Assembly: GCA_021772015.1 (NCBI GenBank)
Contig: JAETNS010000007.1
Coordinates: forward strand, 80,877-144,876
Direction: 5' to 3'
From: Prevotellaceae bacterium
Lineage (GTDB): Bacteria; Bacteroidota; Bacteroidia; Bacteroidales; Muribaculaceae
DNA length: 64,000 nt
This document shows, in pieces, positions 43,563 through 52,675 of this stretch. The notes beneath the pieces were generated by a model, which was given only the letters and a program-made list of their open reading frames with translations, was not told where the DNA came from and searched no databases. The translations under genes and the position numbers were made by a program. Each line of letters starts with the position of its first letter. The first letter of the stretch is position 1.

Positions 43563-45269
43563 TTACTTTATTTTGAATTCCAAGTCTATGGCATCCTTAA
43601 AACTTGTCATTATAAGAAACCGTGATGCAGATTGATCTTTGGGGTTATTCTTCATATAATTCTGAAGAAAATCCTCAAATTGAGGGACAAGCACATCTAT
43701 TGTTGTCTCGGATAAGCAATATCTAAGATAAGCTATATACATATTCTTCTGAACGGAGCCACTATATCTAGACCTTCTATAAAAGCTCTCAATATTTTGA
43801 TAATCAAATATCAAATCAACAGTTTCCTTGGATAACAACTTTTCATTCGAGATAAATAATTCCTCATAAAGTGAATCAAAAATTTCTTTCTTTTTATTGG
43901 TCGCAACTTCTGGTCGTTTATTCATAGTAGAAAGGAGCAATTGACCTAATCTCTCTTTCCCGATAGAATACCTATACGACTTAGAATCCTTAAAATCTCC
44001 TTTCTTCCTGAAATACTGGATTCCGTGAGTCTCTAAAAATTGCTCTAACAAAATCTGCTCAGATCGCAAAGAACGCAGGTCGCTAAGACTTATAGCATTT
44101 TGACTATTAGTGAATTCTCCGATTTTATTTCGAAGATTATCATCACTAATCCTTAAGAATCTTACTAAAACATGGGCCTTATTTAATTTATTGACCATGT
44201 TTTTTTCATCATCCTGATTGAACTTATGTATTGATCTCAACGTTTGACCGCCATTGACTACTTGAAAATCAGAGATACTAAAGTTCCATTTTCCTCCAAT
44301 TCTTGATTCACTACTCTTGATATCTTTTGCAATAATTGTTATGCCATTATTATAATAGAAGAATCTTTGAGGTTCATCAGATAGGCTTTTGATTATATTA
44401 TCATTAAATTTTGAACGCAGGATAAATCCACGAACATTGTCAAAAAGCACATTTAGATCAACATGTGCTTTTATCAGAGAATCATCCCCTTCTTTATTTG
44501 CGTCATTTCTTAAATTGGAGTCATTGCAAGTGATCCTAATTAATTCAGGTAATGTCATCTTAACTATATAAGATTTGTCAGAAGACATCTCATCTTCTTC
44601 ATATGTTAGAGCGGCTCCTTTTTTCACGCAAAAAGACGCATCAATATTTTGAGGTCGTATTGAGGTTGCTTCTACAATCTCATTTAAACCAAACCCTTTA
44701 AATTCGATATCGTATTCTTCAGCAAATGATTTAACATTCGGATGATCAGAAGATAGTGTTATATTCTCATTTGTCGCATAATAATATAGAATTGTCCATA
44801 TTTGATTGCTGTCTAATCTACTATTAATTTCGTCAGCCACTTTCTTAATCTTTCCTCTTAAATGCATAGTATTCCCAGTGCTGATTGCATTAAAGAATTT
44901 AGAAGCGGAGATAAATTCATTTATATTCTGCTCCCTATCGGCCGAAAAATTTTCCCGATATTTGAAATTGAATAGTACAATTTGGAAATGTTCATTATCA
45001 AAATAAGCCGCATCAATTCCTTCATCCGAATCACGTTTATCAAAAAAACGTGAATTAAACTCCGTATCACATATCATGTCTGTAAATTCCCCAATCTCAT
45101 TGTCATCAGTAAGAGTTTGTAAAATAAGATAGTAAAACCCATACCGAGCTTTTTCAATATCGGTGAGTGAATTTAAAGAAGTTTTGTTGATTTTTAGCGA
45201 GGCCAACACGTTCTCATATATTTGTATACACTTCGCATGTAAAAGCTTAAAATCGTTTCTGTTTGCCAT
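43563..45269 (-). CDS. AIPR-family (abortive infection phage resistance) protein
   Basis: 568 residues. The first 200 or so residues look like a nuclease-type fold with DEGIDAAYFDNEHFQIVLFN followed by FKY, similar to the D...(D/E)xK-like N-termini of AIPR proteins. The central AIPR core shows FFYYNNGITIIAKDI and FQVVNGGQTLRSIHKF, then SQNAISLSDLRSLR and YFRKKGDF. Family members are linked to abortive infection against phages. The gene is much more AT-rich than its neighbours, a sign of horizontal transfer. It stands alone, with no modification enzyme or toxin partner adjacent. Confidence 0.85.
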   Translation of the reverse strand: MANRNDFKLLHAKCIQIYENVLASLKINKTSLNSLTDIEKARYGFYYLILQTLTDDNEIGEFTDMICDTEFNSRFFDKRDSDEGIDAAYFDNEHFQIVLFNFKYRENFSADREQNINEFISASKFFNAISTGNTMHLRGKIKKVADEINSRLDSNQIWTILYYYATNENITLSSDHPNVKSFAEEYDIEFKGFGLNEIVEATSIRPQNIDASFCVKKGAALTYEEDEMSSDKSYIVKMTLPELIRITCNDSNLRNDANKEGDDSLIKAHVDLNVLFDNVRGFILRSKFNDNIIKSLSDEPQRFFYYNNGITIIAKDIKSSESRIGGKWNFSISDFQVVNGGQTLRSIHKFNQDDEKNMVNKLNKAHVLVRFLRISDDNLRNKIGEFTNSQNAISLSDLRSLRSEQILLEQFLETHGIQYFRKKGDFKDSKSYRYSIGKERLGQLLLSTMNKRPEVATNKKKEIFDSLYEELFISNEKLLSKETVDLIFDYQNIESFYRRSRYSGSVQKNMYIAYLRYCLSETTIDVLVPQFEDFLQNYMKNNPKDQSASRFLIMTSFKDAIDLEFKIK

Positions 45270-45514
45270 AATATTGTCTTTTCAATAATTAGAATCTAAT
45301 TATAATTTCGTCACCGCAGATATTGTGGAATTTGTCATCCACTCGCGAATTTAATCAAAGTTTCGCAAATGGCAATGCGGATTCCCCCAAATAATTATTA
45401 TCTTTCCAGAGACAAGACGAGAAAACTTGTCTGCAACCTTCCAATCATCCCTGCCAAGCGAAGCGTCTTGGAGCGATCTGTGGAGATCGATTTTTCAACT
45501 GATCCGAGATTCTG

Positions 45515-45898
45515 TTATTCGGTTATCTCGATTATGTTGTCTTCAAAACCCTTTACGCAGCTTTCGTAATATCCATCTCCTGTTGTCCGTGGTCCGCTCA
45601 ATATCTCGTAACCGTCAGCAGCAAGCCTGTGGGTCAAATCGTCGACGGCGGATTTCGAGCCTAACGAAAACGCGATATGTATGTAACCGCTCCTATAAGG
45701 ATGGAAGTCCTGCTTCATCAAGCCTTTACGCGTCATCAACTCCAAACGGCTCCCATCGGTGAAGGTTATAAAGCGGGTTTTTAACCCGGTTAGTGGATTA
45801 TGATACATTTCACCGGCAGTCCCATCAAAATAGTTCACGAAAAACGTCACGGCTTCTTCAAGATTGTCTACATATAATGCCACATGGTCTATTCTCAT
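45515..45898 (-). CDS. VOC (glyoxalase/bleomycin-resistance) family protein
   Basis: 127 residues from ATG 45898 (MRIDHVALYVDN). Single vicinal-oxygen-chelate fold: the metal-type His in MRIDHVALYV, KTRFITFTDGSRLELM, GYIHIAFSLGS and EITE at the end (metal Glu). Its start overlaps the acyltransferase stop in ATGA, so the two genes are coupled. The substrate is unknown. The small size suggests a dimeric lyase or a binding protein. Confidence 0.85.
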   Translation of the reverse strand: MRIDHVALYVDNLEEAVTFFVNYFDGTAGEMYHNPLTGLKTRFITFTDGSRLELMTRKGLMKQDFHPYRSGYIHIAFSLGSKSAVDDLTHRLAADGYEILSGPRTTGDGYYESCVKGFEDNIIEITE

Positions 45899-47067
45899 GA
45901 CTTTGTCTTTAAATGAATGTATCTTTTTGAAAGCCATTCACGCACGGGCACATCATAGACTTTGACACTCGCGTATGCGACGGCGATTGATGCGATGAAG
46001 ATGCTGACGGCGACCCAGATATGAGTACTGACGGGGGCATCGGCATGTTTGGCCGCCCAATTCATCTGCACATAAATCATCGGGTAATGGGTGATATATA
46101 GCGGATAGGAAATCATTCCGAGGAATTTGCAGATTGCTGTCGTTTTTGCCCCTTTCAGTTCGCTCCCCGCTCCGGCCGCCACTATGACAGGATACACAAG
46201 CAAAATTATAATGGCACAATACAACCCGTTGAGCCATTCCCGGCTCTCTCCTCCGATATGCGGCACGACAAGGGTTGCGGCGACTGCCAGAGAGCATAAC
46301 GTCATGCCTCCACGTCTGAGATTTATACGCCAGCCAATACGATAAAGCAGAAGTCCACCGAAGAAGGGATACAGCAGACGGCATACTCCTATGTATATCT
46401 GGTCGGGGGTAAGACCAAAACCTCCTATGACCGTGTATTTCGCATAACTGCGGACTTCCAATAAGCCGAACGTGTCTATGTTCATTGCAACGTCGATAGT
46501 AAGGAATGCCGAAATAAACACAAACGCGGCAAGGGTTATAATGCCAAACCGCCTGACAACCAATGCATATAGAATATTGGCGACATACTCCCACAATAAT
46601 GACCACTGCGCGCCATTGAGAGAGTTGATTTCTTTCCATCCTCTGATATCCATTGAGGGGGGTGTGGGAAACATCAGGCAGCCGAGAACCATTATAAGCA
46701 GCAGTTTCCACCATGGTGTCTGCATCACAAGTTCAAATCCCGGAGCCGCCCCGAAATAAAACCAGAATGCCCCTATCAGAGTGCCCAATATCACCATAGG
46801 CTGCAAACGTATGAGACGACGTTTGAAAAAATTCCAGATTGACATATGACTCCATCGGTCATCATATGCGTATCCAATCACAAATCCCGAGAGAACAAAA
46901 AAGAAATCCACAGCGAGATAACCGTGATTGAGTATCTGCTCGCGTGGCCCGGATGAATAGGTCTCAAAGAGGTGGAATGCCACCACAATAATTGCGGCGA
47001 CCCCTCGTAGTCCGTCAAGAATTTCAAATCTCGGTTTTGAGGCTAACGGGATTATTGCTTCTGCCAT
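45895..47067 (-). CDS. Acyltransferase 3 family membrane protein
   Basis: 390 residues with about ten membrane helices. It starts RFEILDGLRGVAAIIVVAFH, the signature of acyltransferase 3 (OatA/Nod-X-like), with the catalytic-type His at the end of that segment, then FFVLSGFVIGYAY. The final segment ISYPLYITHYPMIY is also typical. These proteins O-acetylate surface sugars, peptidoglycan or lipids. The substrate is unknown. It is translationally coupled to the VOC gene. Confidence 0.9.
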   Translation of the reverse strand: MAEAIIPLASKPRFEILDGLRGVAAIIVVAFHLFETYSSGPREQILNHGYLAVDFFFVLSGFVIGYAYDDRWSHMSIWNFFKRRLIRLQPMVILGTLIGAFWFYFGAAPGFELVMQTPWWKLLLIMVLGCLMFPTPPSMDIRGWKEINSLNGAQWSLLWEYVANILYALVVRRFGIITLAAFVFISAFLTIDVAMNIDTFGLLEVRSYAKYTVIGGFGLTPDQIYIGVCRLLYPFFGGLLLYRIGWRINLRRGGMTLCSLAVAATLVVPHIGGESREWLNGLYCAIIILLVYPVIVAAGAGSELKGAKTTAICKFLGMISYPLYITHYPMIYVQMNWAAKHADAPVSTHIWVAVSIFIASIAVAYASVKVYDVPVREWLSKRYIHLKTKS

Positions 47068-47241
47068 TACAGTGTGGTTCTGGTTTATGACGCGAATTTA
47101 CGGAAATTCCCACACAAGACATAATGTCTATGTAAAAAAAGTCAGTTTGAATACTGACACTGACATGACTAAGATTTTATACAGAACATTTGGGCCTGCC
47201 GCCATGTTATTAAGGATAAACATAACTTAAAATATGCTGTT

Positions 47242-47616
47242 ATGACATTCAATCAATCTGTTTCCAGCGTGTTCTCCAAGTTCGTTACATTCTCTGGGCG
47301 TGCGTCCCGTTCGGAATTCTGGTATTTCGCGCTGTTTGAATTATTCGTGTATGTTGTGTTGGCTCTGTTCGGCTGGCTGTTCGCCGGGCCAAACGGGGAT
47401 ATGCCGGGGTTCGTGAACATACTTAGCGGCATATTCGGCCTCGTGACCATACTTCCGGGACTGGCAGTCAGCGTAAGACGTATGCACGACATCGGCAAGG
47501 GTGGTGGCTGGATTTTCATTTCCCTCGTACCTCTGATCGGCCAGATCTGGTTCATCATCCTGGCGGCAACTGCCGGCGAACCATATCCCAACCGTTTCGG
47601 CACGGTTCCTGACTGA
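47242..47616 (+). CDS. DUF805 small membrane protein
   Basis: 124 residues, three to four membrane helices. It opens with FVTFSGRASRSEFWYFALFE and has the mid-protein motif VRRMHDIGKGGGWIF and the late VPLIGQIWFI, matching DUF805. Its function is unknown. It stands alone on the plus strand next to the leftward acyltransferase gene. Confidence 0.85.
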   Translation: MTFNQSVSSVFSKFVTFSGRASRSEFWYFALFELFVYVVLALFGWLFAGPNGDMPGFVNILSGIFGLVTILPGLAVSVRRMHDIGKGGGWIFISLVPLIGQIWFIILAATAGEPYPNRFGTVPD

Positions 47617-47652
47617 CATACACAAGGGCTCCACCCATTCGATCAAACCAAA

Positions 47653-47705
47653 GAAACAGCTGTCTCCCATACCGGATCAGATCCGGTATGGGAGACAGCT
47701 GTTTC
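47653..47705. terminator. 53-base perfect inverted repeat after the DUF805 gene
   Basis: 26-base arms, GAAACAGCTGTCTCCCATAC continuing to CGGATC and its exact complement, around a single A. It follows the DUF805 stop by 36 bases. There is almost no T-tract after it, so besides termination a protein-binding or processing role is possible. Confidence 0.6.
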
Positions 47706-47724
47706 CGGATAATCCATCTCTACA

Positions 47725-47822
47725 TATCTTTGATCGTACATGCCCGTCATACCGAACTTGATGCTGGAATTTTTCACGTAAAAGAGCGGATCAGAACCTA
47801 AGTTCCGGTCCGCTCTTCACGT
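47725..47822 (+). ncRNA. Possible short RNA with own promoter and terminator-like hairpin
   Basis: TATCTTTG (47725-47732) would start a transcript near 47738. A hairpin with AAGAGCGGA and TCCGCTCTT arms (about 47782-47818) ends it, followed by CACGTTTC. The -33 element is only TTTC. There is no known RNA family match; speculative. Confidence 0.2.
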
Positions 47823-48119
47823 TTCAACTATTTATTTATGAGAGCCTCAGTATCTGGTATCACTACCCGATAAAAAGGACGAGGGATGTTTGTTGTGATT
47901 TTATCTTAAACATACTCACATGTTTTCTTCTTTTTATCTATATAACAACGGATGGCGAGAGTTTGATAAGCGTTTGGAGCTAAAAGTGCTTAAAATTTGT
48001 TTATTCCATAAGGAAAAACGAAATTATTAACATGATTAACTTAAACTTCACACTCTTTATGGATATATGAATACCATCCCATTCCACTGACACCTAAGCT
48101 CTCTTTTTCAATGATATCT

Positions 48120-48950
48120 TTATCGGGCAGGTATAACGCCTGTATAGAAACATCTGACTTTACCCACAGGCAATTTGCCTTCAAGCAGAAGAGGGATCTT
48201 TGCCGAAGTCGTTGAAAGCCACGCGTCCATATTGTCAGAAGTCTTCTTGCCTGATCCGGAGGTGAATGTAAAAGTTATATGATATGACGGATACTTTTTT
48301 TTGCCGATCTTAACCTCCTCCACTCCATCAAAATGGATTGTAAGCACCTCCTTCTGACTTCCGGAAAAGACATTAAGGCGCACAGTCTGGCCGGCCTTCA
48401 TCGAGGCGTAATCGAGATGGCGCATATAATAAAACGAGCTGAGCATGTCGAGAGTCGGTCCGACAGCCTGAAGTTCTTTTGAGGTGGTCGACACCTCTGT
48501 GTCTTTCTTGCGCTTGCGACGATGGATTACCGTGGCTTTGGTAGTATTACCCGAATGGGAGAATGCCAGCTCGTCATGATTGAAATCACCACCCTCATAA
48601 GCTACCTTCTCATATCTGTAAGGCAAAAAGGAACGGCTGTCTATTGTACCGCGCAGAGTATCGCGGACCTTGTAGAATTTGTCTGCCCATGGAGCGGTCG
48701 CGCCTGTCAGACGGGAATGAAACCGCTCACCCGAAGCCGGGATGCTGGTGGTTATGGCAACCGATCCGGCCTTTTTATTTATCAGTCCCCATTTATACAT
48801 GACATCATAAGTCAATGTCTCTTTGGGAACCTGCCAGGTCTCGGCATTAGCCGTTATCGCGCCCACATAAAACAAAGCGGCGACAATCCATAACAAGCGT
48901 ACCGCCACACCGCCGATTTTCATTTCCTTGAGATTGAATTTCTTTTTCAT
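48120..48950 (-). CDS. DUF3108 periplasmic protein, copy 1
   Basis: 276 residues. A basic start and hydrophobic segment (about 15-36, ending ITANAE) suggest export. The mature protein begins ETLTYDVMYKWGLINKKAG and has GSVAITT, a central Tyr/Ser-rich beta-sheet, LDMLSSFYYMRHLDY, TVRLNVFSG and an end with LPVGKVRCFYTGVI, matching DUF3108. The family may bind a lipid or glycan; the function is unproven. Its closest relative in the window is the adjacent upstream copy, indicating tandem duplication. Confidence 0.8.
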   Translation of the reverse strand: MKKKFNLKEMKIGGVAVRLLWIVAALFYVGAITANAETWQVPKETLTYDVMYKWGLINKKAGSVAITTSIPASGERFHSRLTGATAPWADKFYKVRDTLRGTIDSRSFLPYRYEKVAYEGGDFNHDELAFSHSGNTTKATVIHRRKRKKDTEVSTTSKELQAVGPTLDMLSSFYYMRHLDYASMKAGQTVRLNVFSGSQKEVLTIHFDGVEEVKIGKKKYPSYHITFTFTSGSGKKTSDNMDAWLSTTSAKIPLLLEGKLPVGKVRCFYTGVIPAR

Positions 48951-48997
48951 ACCCTTTTAGACGGCCCATGCAAGACAAGGTTTAAACCTCCGCAAGG

Positions 48998-49765
48998 TCA
49001 GTCAGGGGAATCTATATACCGGCAAATAAGATGTCCGATTTTCAGGCTCCCGTCAATCGTAAGAGGTATTCTGTCATCGTCAGCCGAGATGGATACATGC
49101 ATACGATCGGTGTTGGTTTCCCCGCCCTCTCCTGCCGAAAAAGTCAGAGAGATCACATACGCCGTTTTTTGCGCGCCATTGAATTCCATGCTCTCAAGTC
49201 CCTCGAATGTAACAGTCAAGGTTTCAGGATTCTTGCCGGAGAAAATATTAACTGTCACTTGTTGCCCCGGCTTCATCGACTCATATTCAATCTGGCGTAT
49301 GTAATAGAACACCGCGAGTAGATCGAGAGTCAGACCTCCACCGTAGTGGCTTACCCGTGAGCGGATCACCTTGCCGTCGGGAAGCTGCTTGACCACATTA
49401 CCAAGAGATGATGGCCCGGAAGCGTCATATGTGACAGTCTCGATGGAAAACTCGCCGGATTCATGTGACAGATGCTGATTGTAGACCGGCTGCATGGAAT
49501 CAGCCATCATGGTTCCGACCATCGTATCCCCCGCCGCATAATAATGTCCCAGCAAGTTGACAGACTTTCCGGTCAAAGTGGCCCTGAACTGGTTTGAGCC
49601 GGGAATATTCTCCGTGGTCAGAGTGGCAATCCCGGCATTCGCGTCAATCAGTCCCCATTTGAAATTAACGCTGTAATGTAGCGTCTCGTCAGGAACTGTC
49701 CAAGCCCTTACGCTCATCGCCATTGCCACAATAACCAACGCCGTGATAACAAACATTTTTCTCAT
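48998..49765 (-). CDS. DUF3108 periplasmic protein, copy 2
   Basis: 255 residues from ATG 49765 (MRKMFVITAL). The signal peptide ends near SVRA. Layout parallels copy 1: DETLHYSVNFKWGLIDANAG, LDLLAVFYYIRQIEYESM, QVTVNIFSG, and a C-terminal SLKIGHLICRYID. Direct repeats between the two copies are at protein level only; they have diverged well. The pair probably forms one operon (about 48-base gap). Confidence 0.8.
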   Translation of the reverse strand: MRKMFVITALVIVAMAMSVRAWTVPDETLHYSVNFKWGLIDANAGIATLTTENIPGSNQFRATLTGKSVNLLGHYYAAGDTMVGTMMADSMQPVYNQHLSHESGEFSIETVTYDASGPSSLGNVVKQLPDGKVIRSRVSHYGGGLTLDLLAVFYYIRQIEYESMKPGQQVTVNIFSGKNPETLTVTFEGLESMEFNGAQKTAYVISLTFSAGEGGETNTDRMHVSISADDDRIPLTIDGSLKIGHLICRYIDSPD

Positions 49766-49784
49766 AGTCAAAACGTATTTTTGA

Positions 49785-49809
49785 TAATTAGCTGTTCAAA
49801 ATTATCTCA
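49785..49809. repeat. Degenerate repeat end upstream of the DUF3108 pair
   Basis: TAATTAGCTGTTCAAAATTA followed by TCTCA resembles the element end at 5152-5336 (about 20 of 25 positions). It lies 20 bases before the DUF3108 copy 2 start. The core CTGTTCAAAATTAT is exact. Confidence 0.35.
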
Positions 49810-49869
49810 CATCAACCGATCTCATCATGTCGATGTTTTCCCGGTCAACGCCATCCACACAGATTAATC

Positions 49870-50379
49870 TCACACACAGACCTGAGCCTCCAGAGGTATG
49901 GTGCGCCGGGAAGGGGTATTTCCATACATCAGCCTGCTTACAAGCCATGATATGTTGACCAGCGGCAACGGACGGTCGGCAATGGGCGTTCCGACCGTCT
50001 TCTGCGCCACCATACCTCTGAGCGCTCCTATCGCCACCCCAAGCATAAGAGTCATCAAAGATGGAGGTATCTCCAGCGTTTCGCGCGATGGTGAGAAAGC
50101 CACATGTCTGTCCAGCCCGGGAATCTCAAATACCGCTTCAACAGCTGATTTCAGCAGCGGCCGTCTGACCATCGAGCGCATGTAGGTGTAAATCACCTCC
50201 AGTCTCAATGTAATCTGGTCAAGAGCCATATCCTCCCCTACATTCGCGGTAAGATCAACGGAGATATCTGTCGGGCTGTTGCCATAACGCAACATCTCCC
50301 AGCGGTTGACATGACTTTTGCCCTGAACCTCGGAAATCCTTACGATCCTTATGTCAAGCTCTGAATTTTTCACTGCCAT
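49870..50379 (-). CDS. Conserved protein, possibly SecB-like
   Basis: 169 residues from ATG 50379 (MAVKNSELDIRIV). The frame is open further upstream but that part overlaps the rho terminator and rho itself in another frame, so it is rejected. Strands ISVDLTANVGED and ITLRLEVIYTYM are followed by a helix LMLGVAIGALRGMVAQKTVG and PLPLVNISWLV. This resembles the SecB-like fold order of Bacteroidota proteins (strands, then a long helix, then a proline-rich end), but the match is weak. It lies just downstream of rho, behind its terminator. Confidence 0.4.
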   Translation of the reverse strand: MAVKNSELDIRIVRISEVQGKSHVNRWEMLRYGNSPTDISVDLTANVGEDMALDQITLRLEVIYTYMRSMVRRPLLKSAVEAVFEIPGLDRHVAFSPSRETLEIPPSLMTLMLGVAIGALRGMVAQKTVGTPIADRPLPLVNISWLVSRLMYGNTPSRRTIPLEAQVCV

Positions 50380-50420
50380 ACTGATATAAACCGATTCTAA
50401 TCCATATGTCGGTATATAAG

Positions 50421-50462
50421 AAAAACACCCCGGACCCACAAGGAGTTCAGGGTGTGTTAGTA
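50421..50462 (-). terminator. Terminator of rho
   Basis: On the minus strand ACACCCTG ... CGGGGTGT forms a long stem with a few mismatches, directly followed by TTTTTC. It lies 30 bases after the rho stop. Confidence 0.75.
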
Positions 50463-50491
50463 TGACGAGATAAGTTAAAAATCCGGGGAAA

Positions 50492-52675
50492 TCAATCTCC
50501 CATTGTCCGTAGAAGCTCGTCGTTGTCTGACGAACGCTCCATCCTGTCCTTGATGAACTCCATCGCCTCGATGGAATTACGGTCAGACAGGAAACGGCGC
50601 AGAATCCACATGCGGTTGAGTGTTTCCTGACGCAACAACAGGTCGTCACGGCGTGTGGATGAAGCCATGATGTCGACAGCCGGGAAAATACGCTTGTTGG
50701 AAAGTTTGCGGTCGAGCTGAAGCTCCATGTTGCCTGTTCCTTTGAACTCCTCGAAGATGACTTCGTCCATCTTTGAGGAGGTCTCGGTCAAGGCAGTGGC
50801 GATTATGGTCAGTGAGCCGCCACCTTCGATGTTACGGGCAGCTCCGAAGAACCGCTTGGGCTTCTGCAACGCATTAGCGTCGACACCTCCGGAAAGTATT
50901 TTGCCTGAAGCAGGTTGCGCGGTGTTGTAGGCACGGGCCAGGCGGGTGATCGAGTCAAGCAGGATTACCACATCATGGCCACACTCGACCATCCTCTTCG
51001 CCTTCTCAAGAACAATGCCTGCGATCTTGACATGACGGTCGGCCGGCTCGTCGAATGTGGAGGCAATCACCTCGGCGTTGACCGAACGGCTCATGTCGGT
51101 GACCTCCTCCGGACGTTCGTCAATCAGAAGTATCATTATGTACACCTCGGGGTGATTCTCTGCGATCGCGTTGGCTATATCCTTGAGCAATATGGTCTTA
51201 CCGGTCTTGGGAGGAGCCACTATCAGAGCGCGCTGCCCTTTTCCGATCGGCGAGAACATGTCGACAACGCGAGTAGAGATATTGTTGGTCATCGCGCCCC
51301 CGGTAAGATTGAATTTCTCATTCGGGAAAAGCGGTGTCAAATGCTCGAAAGGCACCCTGTCTCGAATGAATTCAGGAGAACGGCCATTGATACGCAACGC
51401 CTTGGTCATGGGGAAATATTTGTCACCCTCTTTGGGAGGCGCGATCTCACATTCCACCACATCCCCGTTTTTAAGGCCATATTGCTTGATCTGCTGGTGG
51501 GACACAAGGACATCGTCAGGGGAAGGAAGATAATTGAAATCGCTTGAGCGAAGGAACCCGAAGCCTTCCGGAGCGATCTCCAACACACCTGATGTCTCGA
51601 GGAATCCGCTGAAATCATATGCCGGCAGTAGTGGCATAGCCTGCTTTGCTACAAGTTTTGCCTTTTTGCCTTTCTTCCCCTTGAAATCAAGCTGCTGATT
51701 CATGACAGCCTGCGGCTCACGGATGATAATCGGAGCCGAGGCTGCGGCTACGGCAGCCTCTTGCCTTTCCCTTTGGGAGCGGGGAGTAAAACTTTTGCCC
51801 CCCATCCTGGGGAAGAATGAGCCGAATGACTCATCGACATTGCGGCCAAAGGCTCCCGGCGGATTCTTTCGTGATTGCGGCGAGACACTCTCGTTACTGT
51901 TACGCGATTCTGCCTGGATATTCTCCGTCAACTCAGTCTGTCCGGGGTTTTCAGGGCAGTCGGCTTGTTGTCGTTCGTCTTGCGGTTTCTGGCGAGGGAG
52001 GAATTGTTTGCCACGCTGCTGCATAGGCTGACGCGGATTGAACTGACGGACAGGCTGCGGCCGGTTTTCGACCGACTCCCCTACCGGGATCTCCGATATG
52101 CCATTCTCAACGGCCGGAGATGTTGTCTCATCTTGTTCCTCTGGACTCTTCTCACTGCCGACATTGTCGCCTCCGGGAAGCCCCTCCATGTCATTTGCAA
52201 CTGCAATATCAGACGGGGCAGGAAGCTCTCTCGAAGGATCGATCAGAGGCTGCTCCTGATTTTTAGGTTTCCGACCCCGTTTCCGAGGGGCATCTTCCTG
52301 TGGTTCGGCAATCTGCTTCTCTTGGGCTGAAGCAGAGGAATCCGGCGATTTGTCGGTCATAGCCGAGGGTTGCGCGTTTTTCGGTTTCCTGCCCCTTTTT
52401 TTCGGAGCGGGATCGCCGTCGGGAGACTGGGGCTGATTCATGGAAGGAGTTGTTTCTTCCGGGGTCGCCGCCGCAGGCTGCGCTTTAGGCTTGCGGCCTC
52501 GCTTTTTCTCGACCGGGGCGGGCGCATTTGCCGACAGATCTATCGCCTGTTGGTCAAGTATGCGGTAAATAAGTGATTCTTTGTCGGAGCCATTGGTCTT
52601 TTTCAGGCCCATGTTCTCCGCAATGGCCTGCAACTGTTCATCGGCCATTTCTTCAAGATCGGAGATATTATACAT
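50492..52675 (-). CDS. rho: Transcription termination factor Rho with long basic insertion
   Basis: 727 residues, against about 420 in E. coli. The N-terminal Rho_N helix bundle (about 1-45: [20 protein letters not shown]) is followed by a Pro/Gln/Glu-rich, disordered-looking insertion (about 50-340) with three KRGRKPK patches that resemble AT-hooks. The RNA-binding domain ([20 protein letters not shown]) and the hexameric ATPase follow: Walker [12 protein letters not shown], Walker [18 protein letters not shown]-loop. The insertion is typical of gut Bacteroidota; in B. thetaiotaomicron it drives Rho condensates that matter in the gut. A 260-base leader precedes it. Confidence 0.96.
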   Translation of the reverse strand: MYNISDLEEMADEQLQAIAENMGLKKTNGSDKESLIYRILDQQAIDLSANAPAPVEKKRGRKPKAQPAAATPEETTPSMNQPQSPDGDPAPKKRGRKPKNAQPSAMTDKSPDSSASAQEKQIAEPQEDAPRKRGRKPKNQEQPLIDPSRELPAPSDIAVANDMEGLPGGDNVGSEKSPEEQDETTSPAVENGISEIPVGESVENRPQPVRQFNPRQPMQQRGKQFLPRQKPQDERQQADCPENPGQTELTENIQAESRNSNESVSPQSRKNPPGAFGRNVDESFGSFFPRMGGKSFTPRSQRERQEAAVAAASAPIIIREPQAVMNQQLDFKGKKGKKAKLVAKQAMPLLPAYDFSGFLETSGVLEIAPEGFGFLRSSDFNYLPSPDDVLVSHQQIKQYGLKNGDVVECEIAPPKEGDKYFPMTKALRINGRSPEFIRDRVPFEHLTPLFPNEKFNLTGGAMTNNISTRVVDMFSPIGKGQRALIVAPPKTGKTILLKDIANAIAENHPEVYIMILLIDERPEEVTDMSRSVNAEVIASTFDEPADRHVKIAGIVLEKAKRMVECGHDVVILLDSITRLARAYNTAQPASGKILSGGVDANALQKPKRFFGAARNIEGGGSLTIIATALTETSSKMDEVIFEEFKGTGNMELQLDRKLSNKRIFPAVDIMASSTRRDDLLLRQETLNRMWILRRFLSDRNSIEAMEFIKDRMERSSDNDELLRTMGD

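Larger units (their letters stand above)
47617..48119. other. 503-bp intergenic stretch with two large hairpins and a possible small RNA
   Basis: Contains the 53-base perfect palindrome at 47653-47705, a rightward -7 box TATCTTTG (47725-47732), a hairpin at 47782-47818, and then an AT-rich 300 bases up to the DUF3108 stop in which I see nothing clear. No coding frame of interest. Confidence 0.4.

Noticed and set aside
46730..46750. tRNA T-arm-like sequence (AGTTCAAATCCCGGA)
   Set aside because: It lies within the acyltransferase coding frame and no other tRNA arms can be folded around it.
47600..48120. Right border (att site) of an island inserted at the tRNA
   Set aside because: No copy of the tRNA 3' end was found here, and no integrase gene in the block.
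50380..50649. Upstream extension of the 49870-50379 gene
   Set aside because: It runs through the rho terminator and the 3' end of rho in another frame and gives an implausible Cys/Ser-rich start.
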